In this document: positions 8,687 to 17,546 of the stretch, piece after piece
Position numbering within the stretch: position 1 is the first letter of the stretch
Layout: every line of letters starts with the position of its first letter
NCBI GenBank assembly: GCA_964628385.1
Contig: CAZVOD010000079.1
Coordinates: forward strand, 1-23,515
Reading direction: 5' to 3'
Origin: JANQPA01 sp964628385
GTDB lineage: Bacteria; Bacteroidota; Bacteroidia; Chitinophagales; Saprospiraceae
Length of the DNA: 23,515 nt
Translations under genes and position numbers: made by a program
Notes under the pieces: model-generated
What the model was told of the DNA's origin: nothing
The model's input: the letters and a program-made list of their open reading frames with translations, nothing else
Database searches by the model: none

Positions 8687-11600
8687 ATGAAAAATGTAAA
8701 TGCTAAAGGCCGGTGGAGTTACCGTAAGTTGTGCTCTACAGACCGATTTTTCAAAATGCTTACAAGCAGTTTGTTACTACTTTTAGTCTGGATTGGCCCT
8801 CTAGAATTGCTGGGCCAACAATCTACTTGCATCACTTGTATTGAATCTTCACCAGAAAAACCTATGGAGTTAGCACTGGCCGAAAACTGTGAGGCCACGT
8901 TAGTACTATCTGACTTTGAGAGAGCAAACACCATTTGCACCGGAGAAAAACAGATGACCGTTAGAAATGCCGAGGATGATATCCTAGGAACGTCTACAGA
9001 TGTACTGACGCTAAAACCCGGTCAGTTTACGGGACAAATCTTAGAACTAACGCTAGAAAGCCTTCTGGATGAATCCAGCTGTATAGTCTACATTAGATTT
9101 TATGAAAATGAGCCACCTGGCATCCTCTGCGAGAATAGGCGAATATTCTGTGGCGCAGATACTAGTGTTACCGAGCTCGGCTATCCGATAGTTACAGATA
9201 ATTGTATTGCGGCTATCTCGTTGACATATGAAGATATTATTATCGGGCAAGGTTGTATTGGCAATAATAGTCTGGTTATTTCCAGAGAGTGGAGAGCCAC
9301 TGATAATAGCGGCAATTACAGCACTTGTTCACAAACGATCAGTGTGGAGCGGCCGGATATCACCGCTGTTCAGTTTCCGACAGATCAACGATTGAGTTGT
9401 ACCCAGGAAAATACTTCACCTGAGCTTACCGGGTATCCGACCCTGTTTGGAGAGCGCATTGATTACGGAGACTTTTGTAACATAGTAGTAGGATACGAGG
9501 ACGATACAACCAGTGTTTGTGGAGAGGTGGGTTTTGAAATTCTAAGGCAATGGCTCGTGATTGATCGCTGTACCGGATTAAATATCACTCACCTGCAAAG
9601 TATCAAGGTCATCGATAATGTTGTACCTGAACTAATCGTACCGGAGGAGATTACTGTAGCAACTAACCCGGGGCATTGCTTTGCTACAGTTGAGCTACCA
9701 CTACCAGAAGTATATGATAATTGCGATGCAGATGTGGTAGTAACCGCTGTGGCTTCCTATGGTCAAAATGGTTTTGAAAAACACCTGTTTGTACCACAGG
9801 GAATTCACAGGGTTAAATATGCTGCACTGGATAAATGTGGTAATTATATCGAAAAATCAGTACGACTTAGGGTGGTAGATAAAGAAACGCCCACCTCTAT
9901 AGCAGATGAGTATACTTCAGTTTCTATTCCTAATGGAGGATACTCGCGTATTGCCGCTGATGTTTTTGATAGTGGAAGTTATGACAATTGTGCGGATACA
10001 GTTTACTTTAAAGTGAGAAAACAGGATCAGGGCACCTGCGAGGGTGTGAATGGTGATGACAATCCCTTTACTAACGCTTACGACGAATGGTTCGATGATT
10101 TTGTGTTCTTCTGTTGCGCAGAAGTAGGTACACAGGTGAAAGTGCTGATGCGGGTCTACGATAAATACCCTGGCAATGGCCCGGTAGATCCGGCCAGAGA
10201 AGAACCCGGCGGTGATTTGCACGGCCACTTTACCGATGCCCTGATCAATGTATCGGTGCAGGATAATGTCGCACCAAAAATTTCAAAGTTAGAAAATGTA
10301 ATACTGGATTGTGAAGATGATATTGAGAACCTTCAACGCTTTGGCTCACCGGAGGTAGAAGATATTTGTGGCTTTGAAGTCGACTCTACCGTTAATTATT
10401 ACCTGGATGAATGTGGAACAGGAAGGATAGAGCGTACATGGTCAGCCATCGATACTTATGGTAATGCTTCAAAGATGACTCAGGTCATTTATGTGATCAA
10501 TGAGGAACCTTTTGATGAATCTCAGATCATTTGGCCGCAACATTACAAAACGCATCGCTGTGTTTCTGAGTTGGCGCCAGATCAACTGAGGTATCCCCAC
10601 AACCGGCCACAGCTTTTGGATGAATCCTGTGCCAGAATAGATGTAGCGTACAGCGATCAGCTTTATAGACTGTCGCAGGGCAATGCCTGTTATAAAATTA
10701 TTCGTCGCTGGACAGTAAAAGACTTGTGTACGTATCAGCCCGGTCAGGCTGACAGCCCTGGCCTTTTTGAATTTGCTCAGGTCATTGAGGTGATTGATAC
10801 TGTGGCACCAGAGTTGGTGGTTCCGCGTGATACTATCGTATCTATCGACGAGGCCTGTGATGAAGCTATCGTGAATTTGCCGGCAGCTTATATCGCCGAT
10901 TGTTCTTCCAATACGAACATCAGTTCTGATTCGAAATTTGCTTACAGAACCAACGCCAATGCCAGTGGGATTTACCCGAGAGGAAAGAGTACTGTCACGT
11001 TTACAGCCACTGATCAATGTGGGAATACTGTACAAAAAAGCATGACTATTACTGTCAAAGATGAAACAGCACCGGCGGTTAGCTGCCGTATTGGCTTTGC
11101 CGTTACACTAGCTACGCTTGAAGATAGAACAGAGGCTGTTTTGACAGCTACAGATATCAATCTGGGTTCTACAGATAATTGCGATAGCGAAGCACTGGAT
11201 TTTACTATCCAGAAAACGCCAATCGCTACCAACAGTGTCGCTACCACAGATGAGCTCTACTTCTCTTGCAGTGAGCTTGGCCGGCAGCCGGTCGAACTAT
11301 GGGCAACGGATCAATCAGGAAATGCCGGCAGTTGTCTAACCTATGTAGAAGTTATCGACCCGGATGGCGAATGTCCGGATAATATTGACGGTGGTAATAA
11401 CAGCGAGATACAAACAGCCATCATTAGTGGAAATATTCGTACAGAGGCAGGTTTTTGGGTGGAAAATGTCAACGTACATCTCGGGGGGGGCCAGGAAGCA
11501 TTGACCCTTACAAATATGGACGGAGCCTATGCTTTCCAGAATCTAGCAACTAGAGAGACTTACAGTATTACACCTAAAAAAAATCAGGATGCTATGAATG

Positions 11601-12664
11601 GAGTTTCCACGCTTGATCTGGTTTTCATTGCCAAACATATTTCTGGGGTTCGCAGACTGGATTCGCCCTACAAGATTATAGCTGCCGATATTGACGGCAA
11701 CGGGAATGTTTCTACACTTGATTTGATCAATTTAAGGAAATTGCTGCTTAATCTGGAAGATAATTTACCAAATAATCAGGCGGCCTGGAGGTTTGTAGAT
11801 GCCCAACAGCAGTTTAATGATCCTTCTAACCCTCTTGAGGAAGGGATGAACAACCAGTACACAATCGGGGCACTGGAAAAAGATACACTTGCTGATTTTA
11901 TAGGGATAAAAGTAGGTGATGTCAACACCTCTGTTCAAGCTAACAGTATGATGCAATTGGAACATCGCTCCGATCAGCGGATTATGAATTTTACAACTAC
12001 TCATAAATCCCTTGAAGCAGGAGTGGAGTTTGAGATACCTTTTTACGTAAATACTAAAGAGGCCTTGAGCGGCTTCCAATTCACGTTGGATTTTGATCCT
12101 CTGGCGATGGACTTACTGAATATAGAACTGGCCAGTGATCAGCTAAAAGTAGAAGAAGTTTTTGGTACTCGTTTTGTTTCGGACGGACTTTTAACGGTGA
12201 GTTGGTTTAGTAGTAGTGCGCAAGATTTTAGCCAAGATACTCCGGTATTCTTTTTGAAGTTCAGGACAAAACAGGCATTTGAATTGAAAGACAAACTGAG
12301 CTTTAATTCCAGATTACTGAGAACGGAGGCCTACACAGATAAGCAAGAGACTTTTAACCTGGGCTTGATATTTGAGAAAAATGTCACTCCTGCTGTCTCT
12401 GGTTTTCGATTGTTAGGCAATCGGCCCAACCCTTTCACCAGTATTACGCAGGTTGCTTTTCAGTTGCCAGAAACTGATGAGGTATACTGGCGCGTCATGG
12501 ATACTGCAGGCCGGGTTCTTTTACAGGGCCGTCAATTTATGGAGGCTGGCTATCAGGAATTATTATTCAGAGAGGAACAATTGGATGCCTCTGGGCTCTT
12601 GTTTTACAGAATTAGCACCCGCAACTACTCCGGAACCGGAAAGATGGTATTACTAAAACGGTAG
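8687..12664 (+). CDS. Giant secreted dockerin protein: HYR-like modules, dockerin, cohesin-like module, T9SS type A C-terminal domain
   Basis: The ATG at 8687 (1,325 residues) is preferred to an upstream TTG at 8648. It gives a signal peptide with a long basic n-region and a hydrophobic core (LTSSLLLLLVW, about 25-35). Numbering from this ATG: a long Cys-rich region of repeated beta modules spans about 50-890, including HYR-type units near 307-399 and 700-796 (D.V.PE......C...V.LP...D.C, then FP.G...V.....D.CGN). A carboxypeptidase-regulatory-like fold lies at about 911-963. A type I dockerin at about 966-1022 has calcium-loop repeats N966-D977 and D1001-D1012 (second loop DIDGNGNVSTLD is canonical; the first has Met at position 5). 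A cohesin-like module follows at about 1100-1232 (G-F-Q-F-T-L-D-F-D-P). The type A sorting domain is at about 1239-1325, with NRPNPF and GLLFYRIST. Function is probably surface or extracellular binding. It is inferred to dock onto the scaffold encoded upstream. No enzymatic domain was recognised. Confidence 0.85.
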   Translation: MKNVNAKGRWSYRKLCSTDRFFKMLTSSLLLLLVWIGPLELLGQQSTCITCIESSPEKPMELALAENCEATLVLSDFERANTICTGEKQMTVRNAEDDILGTSTDVLTLKPGQFTGQILELTLESLLDESSCIVYIRFYENEPPGILCENRRIFCGADTSVTELGYPIVTDNCIAAISLTYEDIIIGQGCIGNNSLVISREWRATDNSGNYSTCSQTISVERPDITAVQFPTDQRLSCTQENTSPELTGYPTLFGERIDYGDFCNIVVGYEDDTTSVCGEVGFEILRQWLVIDRCTGLNITHLQSIKVIDNVVPELIVPEEITVATNPGHCFATVELPLPEVYDNCDADVVVTAVASYGQNGFEKHLFVPQGIHRVKYAALDKCGNYIEKSVRLRVVDKETPTSIADEYTSVSIPNGGYSRIAADVFDSGSYDNCADTVYFKVRKQDQGTCEGVNGDDNPFTNAYDEWFDDFVFFCCAEVGTQVKVLMRVYDKYPGNGPVDPAREEPGGDLHGHFTDALINVSVQDNVAPKISKLENVILDCEDDIENLQRFGSPEVEDICGFEVDSTVNYYLDECGTGRIERTWSAIDTYGNASKMTQVIYVINEEPFDESQIIWPQHYKTHRCVSELAPDQLRYPHNRPQLLDESCARIDVAYSDQLYRLSQGNACYKIIRRWTVKDLCTYQPGQADSPGLFEFAQVIEVIDTVAPELVVPRDTIVSIDEACDEAIVNLPAAYIADCSSNTNISSDSKFAYRTNANASGIYPRGKSTVTFTATDQCGNTVQKSMTITVKDETAPAVSCRIGFAVTLATLEDRTEAVLTATDINLGSTDNCDSEALDFTIQKTPIATNSVATTDELYFSCSELGRQPVELWATDQSGNAGSCLTYVEVIDPDGECPDNIDGGNNSEIQTAIISGNIRTEAGFWVENVNVHLGGGQEALTLTNMDGAYAFQNLATRETYSITPKKNQDAMNGVSTLDLVFIAKHISGVRRLDSPYKIIAADIDGNGNVSTLDLINLRKLLLNLEDNLPNNQAAWRFVDAQQQFNDPSNPLEEGMNNQYTIGALEKDTLADFIGIKVGDVNTSVQANSMMQLEHRSDQRIMNFTTTHKSLEAGVEFEIPFYVNTKEALSGFQFTLDFDPLAMDLLNIELASDQLKVEEVFGTRFVSDGLLTVSWFSSSAQDFSQDTPVFFLKFRTKQAFELKDKLSFNSRLLRTEAYTDKQETFNLGLIFEKNVTPAVSGFRLLGNRPNPFTSITQVAFQLPETDEVYWRVMDTAGRVLLQGRQFMEAGYQELLFREEQLDASGLLFYRISTRNYSGTGKMVLLKR
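11483..11583 (+). repeat. G8 and A8 homopolymer tracts just before the dockerin
   Basis: Within the dockerin-protein gene there is a run of eight G (11483-11490) and a run of eight A (11576-11583). They flank the segment just before the dockerin coding region. Both are in frame here. Slippage at either would remove the dockerin, the cohesin-like module and the sorting domain. Confidence 0.8.
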
Positions 12665-12682
12665 AAGGCCTCTAAAAAATCG

Positions 12683-12712
12683 AGCAAAGTCAAGCAAAGT
12701 CAAGCAAAATCA
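12683..12712. repeat. Three tandem 10-bp repeats
   Basis: AGCAAAGTCA occurs twice (12683-12692, 12693-12702) and is followed by AGCAAAATCA (12703-12712). The period equals about one helical turn. It lies between the dockerin-protein stop and yraN, about 50 bases before the yraN start. Purpose unknown; it could be a slipped duplication or a binding site array. Confidence 0.8.
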
Positions 12713-12760
12713 TGCAGCCTATTGAAAGTAAAAGGATAAAGAGAGTAATTAAAGGCTAAA

Positions 12761-13126
12761 ATGCCTAACAGAAGAGAAATAGGTGAATTAGGTGAACAGA
12801 TGGCAGCCAGCTACCTGCAAGGTAGGAGCTGGCGCATCTTATTTAGAAATTGGCGCTACAAAAAAGCAGAGATCGATATCATTGCTCTTGAGAACAAACA
12901 GTTGGTTTTTGTGGAGGTAAAAACAAGGTCTACAGAGTACTTTGGACCGCCGGAAGGCTTTGTAAGTCCACGCCAGGCAGCTATTTTACTGGATGCGGCA
13001 GCCGCTTTCATGCGCACCCACGGGTACGAATGGGAAATAAGATTTGATATCATCGGTGTTACCAAAAAGCAAAACTGCTGTTGCTTAAAACATTACAGAG
13101 ATGCATTCTTTTACCAGTGGGAGTAA
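12761..13126 (+). CDS. yraN: YraN family (UPF0102) nuclease-like protein
   Basis: A 121-residue protein of the usual length for the YraN/UPF0102 family, which has a PD-(D/E)xK nuclease-like fold and is predicted to act on branched or damaged DNA; its true role is poorly established. The family pattern is complete: GELGEQMAASYL near the N-terminus, an N-W-R segment, EIDII with E37 and D39, and V-E-V-K-T-R with E52 and K54 as the likely metal-binding and catalytic residues, then RFDIIGV near the C-terminus. It starts 96 bp after the dockerin-protein gene. It converges with the minus-strand lipoprotein gene, with only 16 bp between stop codons and no room for a separate terminator. The purine-rich AAAGG-containing leader could serve as a weak ribosome-binding site. 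Confidence 0.93.
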   Translation: MPNRREIGELGEQMAASYLQGRSWRILFRNWRYKKAEIDIIALENKQLVFVEVKTRSTEYFGPPEGFVSPRQAAILLDAAAAFMRTHGYEWEIRFDIIGVTKKQNCCCLKHYRDAFFYQWE

Positions 13127-13142
13127 TCCATTATCATCACTT

Positions 13143-14084
13143 CTAATTCAAAATCTTTTCCCACTGGACATACGCGGCATCTTGCGTATTCCCGGGTAAC
13201 TCTTTGGCCAATTGTTCCAAATATTCATCCCGCTCTTTTTCATAAATTTCCCGTTCCGCAGTAACCCATTTTCTTGCACTACTTTCAGGGTCACTAAGGC
13301 CTATTTTCTTGAGTAATTCATTGGTTTTATTGACAGCATCACTCCAGTTTTTCATACAAACTAGTTGTGACATAGTCAAATAGGGTTGTATGGGATGGTT
13401 AAAAGGAGCATCATCCTTGGCCTTCTGAATGATCTTTAATCCATTGAGCAGCCTACTTGTATTGTTGTCACTACGAATATAAGTTTTATAAAAAACTTCA
13501 ATATCTTCGTATAGTTCTGCTGTTTCAACTCCAGAAAGAGAGGTTGCTGTTAATTTTTGACTGATCTGCTTTTCAATTCTGTCAATTTCATTGTAGACCA
13601 TATCATTTTCAATAAAACCTTCCAGCGCAGTCATGACGGCCCTGTCTCTTACTGAAGGGATAGAGTCGGTTAAGAATATTATTTTTGCCTGCTGAGCCGT
13701 AAGCCGTGCCTCACCGTATTTTTTGAGTTTCCATTCGCAGAGTGCTTTTAGAGCCATGGCATTTCCCAACAAACCGTCTTTCTTTAGTGCTCCTTTTTTC
13801 TTTAACGCATTCTGAATGGAGGCATAGGCTCTGGCATAGTAAAAGTCGGGTGTAAGGTTGGTCATCTCCTGCTGTACTGACCAGCTTATATCCAAACTCT
13901 TTTCGCTGCCGTCAAGGGTATTCTCAGCAAATAATTGCCGATTTTCCAGTTCGGCTCCTTTAGAAAAAGAAGATTGTGCCGTATCAAAGTGAACGAGTTG
14001 GGCACAAGCCGACAGGGCTAATAACGAAATGAATGATAGATAAAAAAATAAAAGGGTCTTTCCCGTTTTTTTAGGTGTTTTCAT
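13143..14084 (-). CDS. Predicted lipoprotein of unknown function, helical (TPR-like)
   Basis: The ATG at 14084 (313 residues) is chosen over a GTG at 14108 because it gives a compact lipoprotein signal. This has a basic start (KTPKKTGK), a hydrophobic core and the lipobox L24-S25-A26-C27, so the mature protein would begin with lipidated Cys27 followed by Ala-Gln, probably reaching the outer membrane. The mature part is predicted to be nearly all helical. It has A-x-A-Y-A and W-K-L-K-K-Y-G-E-A-R segments reminiscent of TPR units (about 95-140), but no family is recognised. It lies 24 bp after the large repeat protein on the same strand (the GTG start would leave no gap), so the two are almost certainly co-transcribed and probably act together. 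The function cannot be named. Confidence 0.7.
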   Translation of the reverse strand: MKTPKKTGKTLLFFYLSFISLLALSACAQLVHFDTAQSSFSKGAELENRQLFAENTLDGSEKSLDISWSVQQEMTNLTPDFYYARAYASIQNALKKKGALKKDGLLGNAMALKALCEWKLKKYGEARLTAQQAKIIFLTDSIPSVRDRAVMTALEGFIENDMVYNEIDRIEKQISQKLTATSLSGVETAELYEDIEVFYKTYIRSDNNTSRLLNGLKIIQKAKDDAPFNHPIQPYLTMSQLVCMKNWSDAVNKTNELLKKIGLSDPESSARKWVTAEREIYEKERDEYLEQLAKELPGNTQDAAYVQWEKILN

Positions 14085-14108
14085 GATGGTAAAGGTTAAA
14101 GTGGTCAC

Positions 14109-17100
14109 TTATTGTATTAGATTGTTTCTTAATGCATCTATAAAGTCTTTTTCTTCTGTGATTCTTCCCGCCTCAAGGTCTTTCATTGAAAGCCGTACCT
14201 GATGCGCCAGAGCATCAATAGAGGCTTTATCGATCGGAGCACTGGTAATTCGATATAAAAAGTAATCCAAAAGTGCATCAATGACCGATCGTTGTTGAAT
14301 CATTTTGATTGCCCCGGGAGAGACTACCTCCTCATGAATACCTTTTAGCAATTCCTTGAGAATATAGAAAAGCACCATCGTATCACGGCCCTGTTCGCTT
14401 ATAGTAATCTCCAGTAATTGCTGAGGATGTTTGCGTACGGCTTCAAATATCTTGATGAGTATAAGTTTGATAAGAGAAAAAAGAAGCTTCCTATCGTTAG
14501 GGATAAAATCAAATGCCCGGAATATAGCCGTAAGGGTTTGGTATACCCTGTTTTGAGATCTGACCCAGTCGGGATGTTCTCTGACTTCCTCTAACACAAA
14601 AAGTACCAACTCAATAATCTGATCAGCAGATAAGTCCGGCACCCACTTCCCTTCATCCGGCCTTACTGTGATAGCATCGATAAATTCTACTAAAGCCCGG
14701 ACCAAATAAGTTCTTAGAGATGGCTCTGGCTCGTCGTAGAAGAGCCTTTCCAGCTCTTCACCCGAATAAAGAAGCGTAAGCCGCAGTACTTCCTGGAGTA
14801 AACCTGGCTGCCTCAGGCCCGCATGGGAAAGGTCGGCGGCCACTCCGGCAATAACATCCTGGATATTAGGTTGATCACTAATCCACTCAGGACGGCGGGA
14901 GATGATTAACAAAAGCTGCCCTACCACTTCATCAGCTTTGAGCTCATTCCAATCGTGGAAAATATCCAGTCCTGAAGGGCCAGAAATTATGAAGTGGATT
15001 AGTTCCAGGCCAAAACGGTCAGGATGCCTGCTTAAAATAACTCTGATAATGTAATCAAGTATTTCCAGGGCCGTCTCGCTACGATTGAGGCTAAAGAGCT
15101 CATCCTGTTCATAGATGTAAGACATGATCAGGTCAATGGCTTTTTCCAGTACCATGGCTTCATCCTCATCTTCAGTCCATTCTATTTTTTCTAACACTTT
15201 GGGATTGCGCGCAATAGCACGCATATTGATTTCCAATAATTCTACCAATGTATAAACTGATAGCCTGTTAGCTTTGGGAATGCTTTTAAGGGCCCTAAAG
15301 GAAATATCTACTGCTTCGGCTAAAATTGTTCTTTCTTCTACCTTTGACAGTACCCATTCAGGATGTCGGAGTACCTCGTCCAACAATAAATCAATAATCT
15401 CTATCAGTTGCCCTGAATGTATCCTGGGGCGCCAGTCTACACCTGTATTTTTCAGGTCCAGAGCATCGAATATTTCTCGTAATGCTAAAACTATTAAATA
15501 CTCGGGTTGCCCTTCTTCAGTGATGATGACCTGATCCAGATTGTCACTCATTTGATTGAGTAAAATAGCCAACAGTTGTGGTAAAGTACCCGGATGATCT
15601 AATCCATACGCTTTCAGTACTTTGGCAAAGTTGACCAGGATATCCTGTATGCCTTCTTCTTTCGCAAATTGCTCGGGGTAAAGGATTAAAAAATCCAGTA
15701 ATAATTCACCTATCCGTTTAATGACTGATAGAGGCATTTCATTACTCAGGTTGAGGCCACTTTCCTTTGAAAGTAGTAACTCCAGCAGCAACAGTCCCTT
15801 TTGATTAGGATAGCGGATCAGGATTGTACTGACAATTTCGTCCAAAAGTTGTCGCAGGGCTTCCTTTCTCTCCATGTAAGTGCTTTGCTCCCGCCGAAAG
15901 ATAAAATCAAAGGCATAATCAAGGACCTTATTCAGGATGCTAATTTGAGTTTCTTCCGTTCCCAGCTGGATTTTCTCTAGTATTCTGGGGCTGCTGGCAA
16001 TCATTCTCAAATTTAACTCCAAAAGCATTCTAAAGACTTCATAACTCAGCCGCTCTTCTTTAGGCAGATGCTCAAGAGCTTTGAAAGAAGCTTCAATAGC
16101 TTCTTTTAGCAGGTCCTGCCCATTGATTCTGCGAGTAATCCAGGCCGGATGGCGAATAACCTCATCAAACAGGTCATTGATTAATTCTACAAGCTGTGAT
16201 TTGGAAAAAGCTTGCTTGAGTGTAGTACCGTCTTCGGTAGAGATACTGAGACTCTCCAGAATTTGTCGCAGTGCTATAACAAGAAGATGCTCCGGCGCTT
16301 GCTCGTCGTAATCCCAGAGTTTATCAAGGTGAGTAGCCGTCTTATGAATGATAATACGAATCAGCTCCGGTAAGATTTCAGGAAGCGGAAAGCCCGTGTC
16401 TAGAACCGTAAGAATAATATCTTTTATAAGCGCTTTTACACTATCTTTTCTGGCTAGCAAACCAGGGTATTCTGCCAACACCACAAAGGAAGCTCTGATA
16501 ATAGAGTCGATAGCTTCGATATTGAGTAGCGCTTTCAGGTCTATACGGAATTCATCTTTCTGGTACAGCAGCTCTAGTAAGGCCAGACCGGTTTGTTGTA
16601 TAAGCTTTTCTTGCCCCTCCGCGATGTTAAAGGTCAGCGATGGATCAGAAAAAATATAATATCCCGCATTTTTTATCATACTGGATAGTAAGATTTGCCC
16701 CCATTGAATAGCTTGCTCGGCTTCATCAATTGACATATCCGGGCCTATCAGTTGATACAAGTCTTCTGTAATGCCTTTGCTGGTGGCTGCAATAAATTGC
16801 TGAAGCTTTTCATCTCTTACCAGGTCCGTATCTATTTCCTGAAGCGTCTCGGCAGCAGTAATGAAAAGCCGGGGGAGTACTTTTTCGCTCAGTGCTTTTT
16901 TGAAGCTCTCCTCTTCACTGAAAGGAATGGTATCCATAGCCTCCAAAAAGCGCTTTAGGGCTTTACCAAATGACGAGTTCTCATTGAGGGCTCCAGGGAA
17001 TTGATTGAAGTAATCGATGCCAATTTCTACTACTGTGCCCGCCACCAACTGCAGCGTAGTAGTGGCAAATTTCTTGTCTTCTTCCCATTGCCTAATCTTG

Positions 17101-17474
17101 AGGAGATTAACGACATCGTCCGTACTCAGCCCTGCTTGCTTAATCGCCGGGTCTGTTTCTCCTTTGGTCGTCATGTAATAGAGCGTCCGGTAATATTCTC
17201 TGTATTCAGCAAGCTCTTCCGGAGTGAGATTCTCCATCTTATTTTTGCGGTGCAAATATTTCAACACCTCAATATCTTCAGCAAATTGTTGTCCTTGTGT
17301 ATCAAAAAAACGACTTATAGAAAAGGTGTTGGGCGTCTTATCAAAGGATGGCAGGGGAAGAAGAATAGCTTTGGACTTCAAACTGTTAGCGTAGGCTTTC
17401 TGGACATTTCTCCCCAAACGAATAGCGGAATTTATTGCAAAAACAATGGCTTGTGCAGTGATATTACTTGGCAT
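14109..17474 (-). CDS. Large all-helical protein with three tandem ~262-residue repeats, unknown function
   Basis: A 1,121-residue protein with no signal peptide or obvious membrane segment, so probably cytoplasmic. It is rich in Leu, Ile, Glu and Arg and predicted to be almost entirely alpha-helical, like a solenoid. A long-period internal repeat is visible. R-H-P-A-W at 441-445, R-H-P-E-W at 703-707 and E-H-P-D-W at 966-970 are 262 and 263 residues apart. A second anchor (E-Y-P-G-L at 335, L-Y-P-E-Q at 598, R-R-P-E-W at 860) recurs with the same spacing. Each unit also contains an E-x-L/P-x-(L/Y)-L..ALR.I... segment (about 395, 658 and 920) and an A...SF.AL..(I/L)P segment. The first 330 residues are a more diverged region that may contain part of a fourth unit. 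It is followed by a lipoprotein gene after 24 bp and preceded by a GNAT gene 72 bp upstream. I recognise no family; a scaffold or protein-protein interaction role is the most one can infer. Confidence 0.82.
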   Translation of the reverse strand: MPSNITAQAIVFAINSAIRLGRNVQKAYANSLKSKAILLPLPSFDKTPNTFSISRFFDTQGQQFAEDIEVLKYLHRKNKMENLTPEELAEYREYYRTLYYMTTKGETDPAIKQAGLSTDDVVNLLKIRQWEEDKKFATTTLQLVAGTVVEIGIDYFNQFPGALNENSSFGKALKRFLEAMDTIPFSEEESFKKALSEKVLPRLFITAAETLQEIDTDLVRDEKLQQFIAATSKGITEDLYQLIGPDMSIDEAEQAIQWGQILLSSMIKNAGYYIFSDPSLTFNIAEGQEKLIQQTGLALLELLYQKDEFRIDLKALLNIEAIDSIIRASFVVLAEYPGLLARKDSVKALIKDIILTVLDTGFPLPEILPELIRIIIHKTATHLDKLWDYDEQAPEHLLVIALRQILESLSISTEDGTTLKQAFSKSQLVELINDLFDEVIRHPAWITRRINGQDLLKEAIEASFKALEHLPKEERLSYEVFRMLLELNLRMIASSPRILEKIQLGTEETQISILNKVLDYAFDFIFRREQSTYMERKEALRQLLDEIVSTILIRYPNQKGLLLLELLLSKESGLNLSNEMPLSVIKRIGELLLDFLILYPEQFAKEEGIQDILVNFAKVLKAYGLDHPGTLPQLLAILLNQMSDNLDQVIITEEGQPEYLIVLALREIFDALDLKNTGVDWRPRIHSGQLIEIIDLLLDEVLRHPEWVLSKVEERTILAEAVDISFRALKSIPKANRLSVYTLVELLEINMRAIARNPKVLEKIEWTEDEDEAMVLEKAIDLIMSYIYEQDELFSLNRSETALEILDYIIRVILSRHPDRFGLELIHFIISGPSGLDIFHDWNELKADEVVGQLLLIISRRPEWISDQPNIQDVIAGVAADLSHAGLRQPGLLQEVLRLTLLYSGEELERLFYDEPEPSLRTYLVRALVEFIDAITVRPDEGKWVPDLSADQIIELVLFVLEEVREHPDWVRSQNRVYQTLTAIFRAFDFIPNDRKLLFSLIKLILIKIFEAVRKHPQQLLEITISEQGRDTMVLFYILKELLKGIHEEVVSPGAIKMIQQRSVIDALLDYFLYRITSAPIDKASIDALAHQVRLSMKDLEAGRITEEKDFIDALRNNLIQ

Positions 17475-17546
17475 CTTGGCGCAGTTTTAATTTTGCTGAA
17501 TGAATTCTCAAAATAATAAGTAAAAGCGTTATTCTAGATGGTTTGC

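Noticed and set aside
606..12664. Classical cellulosome
   Set aside because: Cohesins and a dockerin are present, but no glycoside hydrolase, carbohydrate-binding module or S-layer-homology anchor is recognisable in the window.
12856..13065. Antisense and other-frame open frames inside large genes
   Set aside because: Shadows of the scaffold, dockerin, yraN, repeat-protein and comEC genes; none has independent coding features.
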